Shown: in pieces, positions 8,820 through 17,117 of the stretch
How the letters are laid out: each line of letters opens with the position of its first letter
Numbering within the stretch: position 1 is the stretch's first letter
Assembly: GCF_024509525.1 (NCBI RefSeq)
Contig: NZ_JAMWEM010000012.1
Location: 1 to 64,000, forward strand
Length of the DNA: 64,000 nucleotides
Source of the DNA: Streptococcus suis
Lineage (GTDB): Bacteria > Bacillota > Bacilli > Lactobacillales > Streptococcaceae
Reading direction: 5' to 3'
Translations under genes and position numbers: made by a program
Notes under the pieces: model-generated
Seen by the model: only the letters and a program-made list of their open reading frames with translations
The model's database searches: none
What the model was told of the DNA's origin: nothing

Positions 8820-9941
8820 TTATTCCTCTTTAAATTCATTTTTTGCTAGGTTCATCTCTTGACGGCTATCGTCAATAGGAACGAGTGTTGGTTTACCGCT
8901 TGGTTTTACAACCAGGCCACCAAGCAGGTCGTTAAAAGTTTTCTTGCCAAGTAATTTAGTCATGGCAGTGATAGTGAGCAGTTTCTTCTCATAAGGGTCA
9001 TAGCCTGCTTCAATCACTGCTTGGCTAACGGCTGACTCATCTGAGAATTTACGAACAGAGCGACCCTCAACCAGTTTGTATCCTGGGATAGGATGTCCAT
9101 CTGTTGCTTGATTTAAAGCATAAGTTTTGATGTCGTTTGCCCATGAAATCAACAGGTCTAGTTTAGGCAAAATCTCTGCAATGTCCTCGTTATCAAGGGA
9201 AGCAGGATCCGCAAACTCCATCTTGGCTAGTGCCAAATTATCCTCAGCACGTTTGCGACAGACATTCTTGAGCTTACAGAATTGGCAGTGTTTACCAGAT
9301 TGCATCTCCCCTTCACCCTTGAATGCAAGTTCAGCTTTTGGAGTGAGTACATTTTCAGCCCATTCAAGCAGCTCAGTCTTTTCTATCTTAAAGGTAGAAA
9401 TGTTATGTTTTCGTGGTTGAAAGATTGTCATGGTAACGTTATCGAAATCATAAAGTCCATCAAACATCTCAAGTGCTCCAAGTGCATAACACATCATTTG
9501 AGGGTTGTGGTCTGCATCAACCTGAACACCAAGTCCATGTTTATAATCAATAACCTGAAGAAGTCCGTCTGCCACGATGATGCAATCTCCAGTTCCAAAA
9601 CCTTCAGGTACCCACTTAGAAAAATCCAGTCGTTGTTCTATAAGAACTGTAGGGTCATGAGAATAACCTCTAGCTTTCTCGACTTGTTCCATGACATAGT
9701 TGCGATATTCTTCTGCACATTCCTGCATCTCATCGTTGTAGAATATTAAATCTTCAGTTGGATCACGCGCATTCCTACCCAAGGCTTTCTCGACTAGATA
9801 AGCACACAACTCGTGAGCATCCGAACCTTCGATAGCAAAATCAGATGTTGTGCCTGGTAGTTCCTCTGTAAGGCGAACAGATGGTGGGCAGTTCAACCAA
9901 CGATGTGATGCAGATGCGGATAGAATGGCGTGGTTAGTCAT
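8820..9941 (-). CDS. DUF2800 family PD-(D/E)xK nuclease-like protein
   Basis: Start 9941 (MTNHAILSASASHRWLNCPP) is chosen because AGGAGAG precedes it; the product is 373 aa. The N-terminal SASASHRWLNCPPS block, the nuclease core (FGTGDCIIVADGLLQVIDYK, giving D and DYK catalytic positions), and the C-terminal cysteines (HCQFCKLKNVCRKR) together indicate a RecB/Cas4-type nuclease with an iron-sulphur or zinc knot. It is coupled with DUF2815 in the replication operon and overlaps the upstream gene by 8 nt. It is probably a recombination or replication exonuclease. Confidence 0.85.
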   Translation of the reverse strand: MTNHAILSASASHRWLNCPPSVRLTEELPGTTSDFAIEGSDAHELCAYLVEKALGRNARDPTEDLIFYNDEMQECAEEYRNYVMEQVEKARGYSHDPTVLIEQRLDFSKWVPEGFGTGDCIIVADGLLQVIDYKHGLGVQVDADHNPQMMCYALGALEMFDGLYDFDNVTMTIFQPRKHNISTFKIEKTELLEWAENVLTPKAELAFKGEGEMQSGKHCQFCKLKNVCRKRAEDNLALAKMEFADPASLDNEDIAEILPKLDLLISWANDIKTYALNQATDGHPIPGYKLVEGRSVRKFSDESAVSQAVIEAGYDPYEKKLLTITAMTKLLGKKTFNDLLGGLVVKPSGKPTLVPIDDSRQEMNLAKNEFKEE

Positions 9942-10257
9942 TACCAATCTCTCCTGCTTCTTCAAGTACTGCCGCAAAGTGTTTTGGATCAAGTGCTGAT
10001 AGAGAAGAAGCACCGTAAGCGTTTAGAAGAGCACGGACATCTTCCTTATAGCCATCTTTTGCTTTCGAGGCAAGTACAGCACGGATATCCTCCAATTGAA
10101 TTTCCTTTTGTGGTTCATTTTTTGGTGGATTTGATTTAGGTACTGTTTCATCCTCAGTAGTGAGGAGTTTCTTGAACTCATCCACCAAGCGAAGGTAGTA
10201 CTTTGCGGTTTCTTCCATATCATGAATTAGTCTATTCAGTTCTTTCATTTTGCTCAT
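9934..10257 (-). CDS. Hypothetical phage protein, replication operon
   Basis: This is a 107-aa protein starting MSKMKELNRLIHDMEETAKY at 10257, behind GGAGGAAG. The first 40 residues look like an amphipathic helix, followed by a proline- and lysine-rich linker (PKSNPPKNEPQKE). The C-terminal domain contains LEDIRAVLASKAKDGYKEDV and ends in LEEAGEIGND. A domain of this form, resembling rRNA-biogenesis or DNA-binding helical repeats, occurs beside DUF2800 genes in related phages. No function can be given. Confidence 0.6.
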   Translation of the reverse strand: MSKMKELNRLIHDMEETAKYYLRLVDEFKKLLTTEDETVPKSNPPKNEPQKEIQLEDIRAVLASKAKDGYKEDVRALLNAYGASSLSALDPKHFAAVLEEAGEIGND

Positions 10258-10366
10258 TGTTTTCTTCCTCCATAATTTTCCGAGCGAGTAGTTTTGAGAT
10301 GACGCTGATAGCGATGAGAGTATCAGCAACATCATCATCAGGTTCGATGTATGGTTCGTTTGCCAT
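10232..10366 (-). CDS. Small acidic phage protein (44 aa), first gene of leftward operon
   Basis: ATG 10366 follows a near-perfect AGGAGG. The peptide begins MANEPYIEPDDDVADTLIAI and ends EENNEQNERTE. It overlaps the next gene by 26 nt, so the two may be translationally coupled. A copy of the CGG-N19-ACTTAGTAA element ends 16 bp before its start codon. Function unknown; small acidic openers of replication operons are common in phages. Confidence 0.65.
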   Translation of the reverse strand: MANEPYIEPDDDVADTLIAISVISKLLARKIMEEENNEQNERTE

Positions 10367-10382
10367 ATTGGGTCCTCCTATC

Positions 10383-10413
10383 TTACTAAGTAAGGTTTCG
10401 AATGATTTTTCCG
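10383..10413 (-). promoter_or_regulatory. Composite element copy A (CGG-N19-ACTTAGTAA)
   Basis: On the minus strand: CGG, 19 bp starting AAAAATCAT, then ACTTAGTAA, followed by GATAGGAGG, which forms the RBS of the 44-aa gene. The core CTTACTTAGTAAG is a 13-bp palindrome (10382-10394). It is too close to the start codon to be an ordinary promoter, so this copy may act as an operator. Confidence 0.6.
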
Positions 10414-10444
10414 TTTTGTAAGGAATATTTTTATCCCTTACATC

Positions 10445-10475
10445 TTACTAAGTAGATCTAAGAGATGTTTTTCCG
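10445..10475 (-). promoter_or_regulatory. Composite element copy B (CGG-N19-ACTTAGTAA)
   Basis: On the minus strand: CGG, 19 bp starting AAAAACATCTC, then ACTTAGTAAGATG. It lies 79 bp before the first gene of the leftward operon, a suitable distance for a promoter or activator site. Confidence 0.6.
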
Positions 10476-10562
10476 CTTCTCACTATAATTTTTTGAACAT
10501 AAAAAAGTTTCCTGTGCATTTAATAGGAAACTTTTATTTTTCTAATAAAATTTTCGGAAGTG

Positions 10563-10593
10563 CGGAAAATCATCTCTGTTTCTTACTTAGTAA
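10563..10593 (+). promoter_or_regulatory. Composite element copy C (CGG-N19-ACTTAGTAA)
   Basis: On the plus strand: CGG, 19 bp starting AAAATCATCTC, then ACTTAGTAAGGTAGGA. It ends 50 bp before the primase gene. It shares the CATCTC stretch with copy B and the GTAGGA tail with copy D. Confidence 0.6.
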
Positions 10594-10643
10594 GGTAGGA
10601 AGCAAGTTTCCTAATTTAAAAACTAAAGACGGAGGCATATCAA

Positions 10644-12929
10644 ATGAAATTTACCCTATCTCATTCTGGACAGACAGGAATACAAACAACTACGGTCTAT
10701 CCAAATATGGAAACTATCACTGATAAAGCTATCTTACAAAACGTAGCTCAATTCGACCATGTGGCAGGTCTTTTTGTCCAAAATACTCGCTCCAATGTCA
10801 ACTTTATCAAGTCAGATGTGTTAGTCATGGATATTGATAATGATCACACAGAAAATCCTGATGAATGGCTTACCGAAGAATTCCTTAAAGACGTCTTTGC
10901 GGATTACAATTTTGCCTTGGTCACCAGTAGAAGTCATTTGAAGGCTAAAGGTGGCAAAGCACCTCGACCGAAGTTTCACATCTATTTTCAGATTGAAGAG
11001 GTAGCGGATAAAGACATCTACGTAGCTATGAAGGAAGAACTCTGTAATCAATACAAGTTTTTTGATGATCATGCCAAGGATGCGGCACGATTCTTCTTTG
11101 GAAATCCAAATGCACAGGTTATATGGCATGATTCATGGCTAACTATTGATGAAGATTTGTTTCAAGTTGTGTCTATTGATGACGAGGAAGATTTCGATGC
11201 AGACTTCTATATTCCTTCAAGTGGACCAATCCAGCAAGGAAGTCGTAATTCAACGATGTCAGTCTTTGCAGCGAGAATTCTCAAACGGTTAGGCGTGACC
11301 CAAGAAGCTAGGGATGGTTTTGATGAGCAGGCACAGAAATGTGTACCGCCACTTGATAAAGCAGAGTTAGATACCATTTGGGGTAGTGCTGTCCGATTCT
11401 ACAACAGAACCATCAAAACATCTAAAGGCTACGTGGCTCCCGATGCTTTTAATAGAGAAACATTAAAACCAGATGATTACTCGGATGTTGGAGAAGCGGG
11501 AGTTCTTGCAAGAGAGTATGCGAATAGGCTCGCTTACACCAACGCAACTGACTATCTTTACTATGACGGAACTCACTGGCGTGAAAATAAGCAGTTGGCA
11601 TTAGGTGCTGTTGTACACTTTACCGATGAACAACTTGCTGAAGCGAATGCACTCTTGGAAACTGCAGAGAAGCAACTTCAGTCATCAGGTATTGATGAAT
11701 TGACCATTAAGGCTGGAGGAAAACGTCTAGAAAAAGCAGTTGAAACTCCACTTCAATTGAAATATTTAAAAGCCTATCTAGCAGCTAAAGAGTTCCATAA
11801 ATTTGTTATGAAACATCGTGACTATAAGAATTTGATGGCTGTCTATAACACAGCTAAGCCAATGCTTTCAGTAGAATTGTCAGAATTAGATAGTGATGAC
11901 TTATTACTCAATACCCCAGAGGCTACCTATGATTTACGAAAAGGAATAAATGGGCAACAAGAACACAATCCTGAAAATTACATAACTAAAATAACCGCAG
12001 TCTCCCCTAGTGATCAGGGAATGGGATTATGGCAGGAAACTTTAGCTACCTTTTTCTGTAATGACCAAGAATTAATTGATTATGTTCAAGAAATTATTGG
12101 TATGGCTGCTATCGGTAAGGTCTATCAGGAACACATGATTATTGCCTATGGAGGCGGAGCGAACGGCAAGTCTACTTTTTGGAATACCATTGCTCGTGTG
12201 CTAGGTAGCTATTCAGGTAAATTATCTGCGGATGCTTTAACTATGTCTAACAAGCGAAATGTCAGTCCTGAGCTTGCGGAACTTAAAGGGAAACGTTTGG
12301 TTATTGCTTCTGAAATGGCAGAGGGGATGCGACTCAATACAGCCGTTGTTAAGCAGATTACTTCTACGGATGAAATCCAAGCTGAGAAGAAATACAAGGA
12401 TCCCTTCCACTTTGTGCCATCACATACGCTAGTTCTTTACACTAACCATCTGCCTAAAGTAGGAGCGAACGATGATGGAACGTGGCGACGTTTGGTTGTT
12501 ATTCCCTTTAATGCCAAAATCACTGGTCGCTCTGACATTAAAAACTTTGCGGACCATTTGTATGACAATGCAGCACCAGCCATCATGTCTTGGATTATCG
12601 AAGGTGCAGAAAAAGCCATCAAAGCGAACTTCAAAACAAAAGTACCAACTGCCGTATCAACTTCCGTCAAAGCTTACCGAGAAGCCAATGACTGGTTGGG
12701 ACATTTTCTTAGCGATTGTTGTGAGGTTGGGAATCAGTTAACAGAAAAATCAGGAGAACTATACAGTCAGTATCGTGCCTATTGCGCCAAAAACATGGAG
12801 TATACACGCAGTACGACCGATTTTTATTCTGCTCTTGATCAGGCAGGTTTTAAACGAAAACGGACTAGTAAAGGTAATCTCATTCTTGGTTTGAAATTGG
12901 TAGAGGATGGTTATGATTTCTTAGATTAA
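10644..12929 (+). CDS. Phage primase/helicase (P4-type, D5-like)
   Basis: This 761-aa protein has an N-terminal primase-polymerase-like region with DIDNDH (about residues 60-65). Its C-terminal D5/VirE-type superfamily 3 helicase has Walker A GGGANGKST (503-511), followed by LKGKRLVIASEMAEG (Walker B and sensor region) and a winged-helix end. It primes and unwinds the phage replication origin. ATG 10644 is preceded by CGGAGG. It is the first rightward replication gene and is probably driven by composite element C. It is intact. Confidence 0.92.
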   Translation: MKFTLSHSGQTGIQTTTVYPNMETITDKAILQNVAQFDHVAGLFVQNTRSNVNFIKSDVLVMDIDNDHTENPDEWLTEEFLKDVFADYNFALVTSRSHLKAKGGKAPRPKFHIYFQIEEVADKDIYVAMKEELCNQYKFFDDHAKDAARFFFGNPNAQVIWHDSWLTIDEDLFQVVSIDDEEDFDADFYIPSSGPIQQGSRNSTMSVFAARILKRLGVTQEARDGFDEQAQKCVPPLDKAELDTIWGSAVRFYNRTIKTSKGYVAPDAFNRETLKPDDYSDVGEAGVLAREYANRLAYTNATDYLYYDGTHWRENKQLALGAVVHFTDEQLAEANALLETAEKQLQSSGIDELTIKAGGKRLEKAVETPLQLKYLKAYLAAKEFHKFVMKHRDYKNLMAVYNTAKPMLSVELSELDSDDLLLNTPEATYDLRKGINGQQEHNPENYITKITAVSPSDQGMGLWQETLATFFCNDQELIDYVQEIIGMAAIGKVYQEHMIIAYGGGANGKSTFWNTIARVLGSYSGKLSADALTMSNKRNVSPELAELKGKRLVIASEMAEGMRLNTAVVKQITSTDEIQAEKKYKDPFHFVPSHTLVLYTNHLPKVGANDDGTWRRLVVIPFNAKITGRSDIKNFADHLYDNAAPAIMSWIIEGAEKAIKANFKTKVPTAVSTSVKAYREANDWLGHFLSDCCEVGNQLTEKSGELYSQYRAYCAKNMEYTRSTTDFYSALDQAGFKRKRTSKGNLILGLKLVEDGYDFLD

Positions 12930-13212
12930 TGACCAGCATTTTTAGTCAACAGATCTCCACAATAGAGGTATTTGATTATTTTAGGTGTGTAAGTCGTTGA
13001 CTGAAAGGTTGGAACTTATTTTGAATGAGGTTTCATATAGATGATTAAAACGACCAACATGAGTAACATTTTTTGATTTTGTGTAGGTCTATTATGGTCT
13101 TTTCTAAAACTATCCTATAAGCAAAAATTACTATAAAAAAGCCTATAAGAGGAGTTTTGGAAATGACTGCACTAGACCTACACACTTCAATTTGACGAAA
13201 GGATTTAGAACG
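12930..13212. other. Non-coding gap with a 12-bp inverted repeat
   Basis: No credible ORF is present in 283 bp. TGTGTAGGTCTA (13080-13091) and TAGACCTACACA (13173-13184) are perfect inverted repeats about 80 bp apart. The AT-rich DNA between them has repeats of CCTATAAG. This lies between the primase and the nuclease/helicase genes. It could be part of a replication origin or a regulator site; neither is shown. Confidence 0.45.
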
Positions 13213-13494
13213 ATGAGAGAAAATTACGTTGAGCAAGCTTTGGTGAAGTCTGTGAAAGCTCGAGGAGGTATTTGTCCTAAATGGGTATCGCCCTCTTTTT
13301 CTGGTGTTCCAGATCGTTTGGTGTTTTTACCCAAGGGCAAGTTTGGCTTGGTGGAAGTAAAGGCTCCCGACCAGAAGCCAAGGAAGCTACAAGTGTCAAG
13401 GCATAAACTGTTCGAGCGGTTAGGCTTTAAGGTTTATGTGATTGACCGCATTGAGATGATTGGGGAAGTACTAGATGAAATTGACATTACATAA
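13213..13494 (+). CDS. VRR-NUC domain nuclease
   Basis: The 93 aa begin MRENYVEQALVKSVKARGG at ATG 13213 with AAAGGA upstream. An in-frame TTG at 13192 is less likely. The order E-x(5)-K, GVPDRLVFLP and FGLVEVKAPDQKP gives the E, D and ExK residues of the VRR-NUC (PD-(D/E)xK) fold. Standalone VRR-NUC proteins next to SNF2 helicases are standard in siphovirus replication modules and probably cut branched DNA. The end overlaps the helicase start by 20 nt. Confidence 0.9.
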   Translation: MRENYVEQALVKSVKARGGICPKWVSPSFSGVPDRLVFLPKGKFGLVEVKAPDQKPRKLQVSRHKLFERLGFKVYVIDRIEMIGEVLDEIDIT

Positions 13495-14851
13495 CTATCA
13501 GGTAGTCGCTAAGGACTTCATCATAGGTCACCCTTATGCAGCAGTCATCCTAGACATGGGGATGGGAAAGACGGCAACAACCTTGTCTGCAGTGAATGAA
13601 TTGATGTTTGATCGATTTGAAGTCACAAAGGTCCTGGTGATTGCCCCACTGCGAGTCGCAAATACAGTATGGAGTGATGAGATTGAGCAATGGGCGGAGT
13701 TGCGTCACTTACGTTATTCGAAAATAGTTGGTACGCCCAAGCAACGAAAAGTAGCCCTTCAGAAAGATGCGGACATCTATATTGTCAATCGTGAAAATCT
13801 CCCTTGGTTGGTAGAACAATGTAGTCCCTATTTCAAGTGGGATATGGTAGTGATTGATGAATTGAGTTCTTTCAAGTCTTGGCAGTCCAAACGTTTCAAA
13901 TCCTTCATGGCTATGCGACCTTACATGAAGCGAGTGGTTGGACTAACTGGAACACCAAGCTCGAATGGACTGATGGACTTGTTCGCAGAGTTTAAAGTCA
14001 TTGACGGAGGAGAACGTCTTGGTCGCTTCATCGGTGAGTTTCGTAGTCGTTACTTTGAAGAAGGTCGTCGCAATGGCAATATTGTCTATGAATACATCCC
14101 CATGGACTATGCGGAGTGTCAAATTCAAGACAAGATTAGTGATATTACCATTTCTATGAAGGCACTAGATTATCTGGATATGCCTGAATTGATTTCAACC
14201 AAGAAACTGGTGCATATGTCAGAAAAGGAAAAAGAAAAGTACAGTCAGTTTAAGAAAGAGTATGTATTGTCAGAGTTAGATGGACTAGAAGTAACTGCCG
14301 CCAATGCTGCAAGCCTTACGAACAAGTTAGTTCAGCTCTCAAATGGAGCCGTATATTCTGATGATCATACGGTTGTGGCATTACATGAACAGAAACTAGA
14401 TGCCCTTGAAGATATCCTTGAATCCGCAAATGGAGAGCCTGTCTTAGTGGCCTATTGGTTCAAACATGATTTAGCTCGGATTATTGGACGTTTAGAAAAA
14501 CTCAAGGTAAAGAGTCGGGTGTTGAAAACAGAAGAAGATATTCGTGAATGGAACAAGGGAAATGTCCCAGTTGGCTTACTTCATCCAGCTGGAGCTGGTC
14601 ATGGGTTGAACCTCCAAAAAGGTGGTCACCACTTGGTCTGGTTTGGATTAACGTGGTCTTTGGAATTATACCAACAAACCAATGCACGACTTTGGCGTCA
14701 AGGCCAGGAGGCTGAGACAGTTGTTATTCAACACATTGTGACTGAAGGAACGATTGATGAGGAAATCCTCAAGGCACTAGAAAACAAAGATGCACAACAA
14801 GAACGGCTGATTGAAGCTGTTAAAGCACAAGTAGGAGGAACAGATGGATAA
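13475..14851 (+). CDS. SNF2/DEAD-like phage helicase
   Basis: This 458-aa protein has Walker A DMGMGKTATT (residues 27-36), a Walker B variant DELS (128-131) and motif III VVGLTGTPSSNG. The C-terminal helicase domain ends with the arginine-finger motif QTNARLWRQGQ. It is a superfamily 2 DNA translocase that acts with the VRR-NUC protein in phage replication or recombination. The start overlaps the nuclease gene and the end overlaps the next gene by 8 nt, so the three are coupled. Confidence 0.92.
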   Translation: MKLTLHNYQVVAKDFIIGHPYAAVILDMGMGKTATTLSAVNELMFDRFEVTKVLVIAPLRVANTVWSDEIEQWAELRHLRYSKIVGTPKQRKVALQKDADIYIVNRENLPWLVEQCSPYFKWDMVVIDELSSFKSWQSKRFKSFMAMRPYMKRVVGLTGTPSSNGLMDLFAEFKVIDGGERLGRFIGEFRSRYFEEGRRNGNIVYEYIPMDYAECQIQDKISDITISMKALDYLDMPELISTKKLVHMSEKEKEKYSQFKKEYVLSELDGLEVTAANAASLTNKLVQLSNGAVYSDDHTVVALHEQKLDALEDILESANGEPVLVAYWFKHDLARIIGRLEKLKVKSRVLKTEEDIREWNKGNVPVGLLHPAGAGHGLNLQKGGHHLVWFGLTWSLELYQQTNARLWRQGQEAETVVIQHIVTEGTIDEEILKALENKDAQQERLIEAVKAQVGGTDG

Positions 14852-15347
14852 GGTGGAATATATAGCTAAAAACTATCGTGACATGAAAATGAAGTTACAT
14901 TTAGTTCAGGAGAAATTGCTCAACTATCGACCTATCTCAGAGAATAGTGTGATTCAGTCACTGGTATTTGAGAAGTCAGAGCATGAAAAGGTCAAGAAAA
15001 GTAAAAACCATGGTCGTAGTGAGCTGATTTCTCTTAGTTTTAGAGAAAAACAAGAACAAGAAAATCAAGAGTACCTCAGTAGTTTGCTTAATACCTACTA
15101 CTGCTTAAAAATGGATCTTTACTACTTTGAGTTCGTTATGGAGCTAATACCTGAGGATTTGAAGCCATTAGCCAAGGATTTAATTTATTTAGGCAAGAGT
15201 TGGACTGAACTAGAAGAGATTTATGAAATCAGTCATTCAACACTTGCTTATCGTAGGCGTAAGATTCTAAAACAATTACGCAAGTGTTATCGTTGGACTT
15301 CAAAAAGTCTTGAACTTAAGGTGGAAGATTATCACATCCCTATCTAG
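14844..15347 (+). CDS. Sigma-region-4-like phage regulator
   Basis: In this 167-aa protein, residues 1-100 are charged and helical. Residues 110-155 (LAKDLIYLGKSWTELEEIYE, then HSTLAYRRRKILKQLRKC) form a helix-turn-helix like sigma-70 region 4 or ArpU. Such proteins close early phage operons and often switch on later genes. Directly downstream are an 11-bp tandem array and three similar promoters with unusual -35 regions, making this a reasonable candidate for the activator of those promoters (inference). Confidence 0.65.
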   Translation: MDKVEYIAKNYRDMKMKLHLVQEKLLNYRPISENSVIQSLVFEKSEHEKVKKSKNHGRSELISLSFREKQEQENQEYLSSLLNTYYCLKMDLYYFEFVMELIPEDLKPLAKDLIYLGKSWTELEEIYEISHSTLAYRRRKILKQLRKCYRWTSKSLELKVEDYHIPI

Positions 15348-15361
15348 TGATGGTTGAGTGC

Positions 15362-15416
15362 ACTAAATTGGTACTAAATTAGCACTAAATTTGTACTGGT
15401 TTAGTACTGATTTTCA
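15362..15416 (+). repeat. Five tandem 11-bp units (ACTAAATTnnn type)
   Basis: Consecutive units are ACTAAATTGGT, ACTAAATTAGC, ACTAAATTTGT, ACTGGTTTAGT and ACTGATTTTCA. The period is exactly 11 bp, close to one helical turn, so a protein could bind each unit on one face. The array begins 14 bp after the sigma-like gene and ends 58 bp before the first TGGATA promoter. Confidence 0.7.
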
Positions 15417-15474
15417 ACCTAGACATGTGATATACTTAAGATGTCAAAAAAGATAAAAATCTCCCTCAAATGAC

Positions 15475-15503
15475 TGGATATTCTTTGGCTGATAGGGTAA
15501 TAT
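15475..15503 (+). promoter_or_regulatory. Phage promoter 1 (TGGATA-N17-TAATAT)
   Basis: TGGATA (15475-15480), a 17-bp spacer and TAATAT (15498-15503), preceded by CAAATGAC. The same upstream box and spacing recur at 15789 and 21356. It lies 30 bp before the 75-aa gene. Confidence 0.75.
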
Positions 15504-15532
15504 AAACCTAGAAAAACCAAAGGAGAATAACC

Positions 15533-15760
15533 ATGTGGACTGACGGACGGATTGATTATCAGGGACAAAAAGTGGATTACATTGCCAAGGTTAGTCCCCA
15601 ACCTTCAGAAGTTGGAATTGACCTTGGATGTATTTTCAAATTAGATATTGAAGTAGCTGAAGAAACAATCGTTTCTTACGACAGAGGATGGGAACTCTAT
15701 CCTGAAACAGAAGAACGTGAAGCCATTCTTGAGGCGGTTTTGCTGGTTTTAACTGTTTAA
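15533..15760 (+). CDS. Small phage/ICE protein, MWTDG family
   Basis: The 75-aa protein starts MWTDGRIDYQGQKVDYIAKV behind AAAGGAG. Its content (PSEVGIDLGCIFKLDI, SYDRGWELYPETEE) resembles a small family widespread in streptococcal and other Firmicute mobile elements that begins MWTEG and carries a YDRGW motif. Function unknown. It has its own TGGATA promoter and is therefore probably a separately controlled small gene. Confidence 0.7.
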   Translation: MWTDGRIDYQGQKVDYIAKVSPQPSEVGIDLGCIFKLDIEVAEETIVSYDRGWELYPETEEREAILEAVLLVLTV

Positions 15761-15788
15761 AATATCTTTAAATTTATGCAGAAATGAC

Positions 15789-15817
15789 TGGATATATCTC
15801 CTTTTTAGAGTTAATAT
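15789..15817 (+). promoter_or_regulatory. Phage promoter 2 (TGGATA-N17-TAATAT)
   Basis: TGGATA (15789-15794), 17 bp, TAATAT (15812-15817), preceded by GAAATGAC. About 70 bp around it, including the leader with GAAGAGGAGAACAA, is nearly identical to the copy at 21348-21420. Confidence 0.78.
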
Positions 15818-15848
15818 GTACACAACAAAAGAAGAGGAGAACAATACC

Positions 15849-16031
15849 ATGACAAAGCGTCAACAAGAAAAACTCAATGCCCTTTTAACAGAAATTGCAA
15901 AAGAAGAACTTTTTGTAGAAACCTTGGAAAAACGTTGGAGCGACAATCTTGACTTCTACGATGTTTCGGTATGGGGTATCAAAAGAGCATTGGAGAGAGC
16001 CTACGAAGCAGGCCAAAAATCAGTAAAATAA
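15849..16031 (+). CDS. Small phage protein, DUF6900-like
   Basis: Start ATG 15849 is chosen because AGGAGA precedes it and because the upstream in-frame ATG at 15816 overlaps the -10 box. The 60 aa begin MTKRQQEKLNALLTEIAKEE and contain LDFYDVSVWGIKRALERAYE, the pattern I associate with DUF6900 proteins of Firmicute mobile elements. Function unknown. It is driven by promoter 2 and followed by a terminator, making it a one-gene unit. Confidence 0.7.
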   Translation: MTKRQQEKLNALLTEIAKEELFVETLEKRWSDNLDFYDVSVWGIKRALERAYEAGQKSVK

Positions 16032-16036
16032 AGTAA

Positions 16037-16066
16037 AGCCTAGCCTCATAAAGGTTGGGCTTTTTG
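16037..16066 (+). terminator. Terminator after DUF6900-like gene
   Basis: AGCCTAGCCT pairs with AGGTTGGGCT (G-T pairs included) around CATAA, followed by TTTTT at 16061-16065. It lies just before the RBS of the SAM synthetase gene and may reduce its transcription from promoter 2. Confidence 0.65.
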
Positions 16067-16078
16067 CGTGGAGGAATT

Positions 16079-17116
16079 ATGATTATTTCTAGTGAACAAG
16101 TTTCAGTTGGACACCCAGATAAAATCTGTGATCAGATTTCAGATGCCATTTTGACGGAGTGTCTAAAGTATGACAAATCAAGTCGAGTGGCAGTTGAGAC
16201 TTTAATCAAGGATAACCAAGTTGTGGTAGCTGGTGAAATTTCAACTAGACATTACTTTAATCTCGAGAACATTGTTCGTCAGGTTGTCGAGCCACTTGGT
16301 ATGAAAAATGTTCGGGTAACTAACCTACTTGGACTCCAAAGCTCAGATATTGCACAAGGAGTAGATAATGGAGGTGCTGGTGATCAAGGAATGATGTTTG
16401 GTTATGCGACAGACGAAACACCTGAGTACCTGCCACTTCCTTATGTTCTAGCAACCCGAGTCCTTGAGAAACTGATGTCGCTTGGTCACCCCTTACTTGG
16501 AAAGGATGCGAAAGCACAGGTATCCTACGACTATGAGAAGAAACGGATTGATACCTTTTTAGTTTCCATCCAACATACTGAAATAGCCAACCTTGCCAAA
16601 GTGAAACGAATTGTGACTGAAGCTATGATGTCAGTAGCACTTCGTTACCGTCAGAATCTAGATTTCAAAGTTCTAGTCAATCCGACCGGACGTTTTGTTC
16701 TTGGTGGTTCGTTTGCGGATGCAGGAGTTACTGGTCGAAAAATTGTGGCCGATACCTATGGTGGTTTTGCACATCATGGTGGCGGTGCTTTCTCTGGAAA
16801 AGACCCAAGCAAGGTGGACAGATCCGGTGCCTACATGGCACGAAAGATTGCTAAGGATATTGTTCGTGAAGGGTATGCGAAACGATGTGAAGTACAATTA
16901 GCCTACGCCATTGGAGTTGCAGAACCTGTGTCGGTGTATGTAGAAACCTTTGGTACCAGTCGCTACACCACAAAACAACTGGAAGGAATGATTCGTGAGC
17001 GATATGATTTAACACCACGAGGTATCATTAAGGAACTTCATCTCTTGAATGTAGACTACACCAAAACATCTTGCTTCGGACATTTCACGAAAGAAAATCT
17101 TCCTTGGGAGAAGTAA
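16079..17116 (+). CDS. metK: Phage S-adenosylmethionine synthetase, short form
   Basis: ATG 16079 follows GGAGG. The product is 345 aa, against about 380-400 for cellular MetK. It keeps the ATP/methionine motif GHPDKICDQISDAIL near the N-terminus, GAGDQGMMFGYATDET, and the P-loop-like GGGAFSGKDPSKVDRS with the catalytic lysines. It makes SAM from methionine and ATP. The shortening is internal, so the enzyme may still work. The position, in front of two DNA methyltransferases, suggests that it supplies methyl donor for phage DNA modification (inference). Confidence 0.9.
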   Translation: MIISSEQVSVGHPDKICDQISDAILTECLKYDKSSRVAVETLIKDNQVVVAGEISTRHYFNLENIVRQVVEPLGMKNVRVTNLLGLQSSDIAQGVDNGGAGDQGMMFGYATDETPEYLPLPYVLATRVLEKLMSLGHPLLGKDAKAQVSYDYEKKRIDTFLVSIQHTEIANLAKVKRIVTEAMMSVALRYRQNLDFKVLVNPTGRFVLGGSFADAGVTGRKIVADTYGGFAHHGGGAFSGKDPSKVDRSGAYMARKIAKDIVREGYAKRCEVQLAYAIGVAEPVSVYVETFGTSRYTTKQLEGMIRERYDLTPRGIIKELHLLNVDYTKTSCFGHFTKENLPWEK

Positions 17117-17117
17117 A

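Larger units (their letters stand above)
10367..10643. promoter_or_regulatory. Divergent control region between two replication operons
   Basis: This 277-bp gap separates the leftward operon (from 10366) and the rightward primase (from 10644). It contains three copies of one composite element: two on the minus strand (10383-10413, 10445-10475) and one on the plus strand (10563-10593). It also has a perfect 11-bp hairpin, AAAAGTTTCCT (10503-10513) with AGGAAACTTTT (10525-10535), flanked by A/T runs, which would stop read-through in either direction. No standard -35/-10 pair is convincing for either operon, so the composite elements are the best candidates for control. Confidence 0.65.

Noticed and set aside
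10644..10723. ORF 10493-10723 in another frame over the primase start
   Set aside because: It begins within the hairpin region, has no RBS and overlaps the well-supported primase start.
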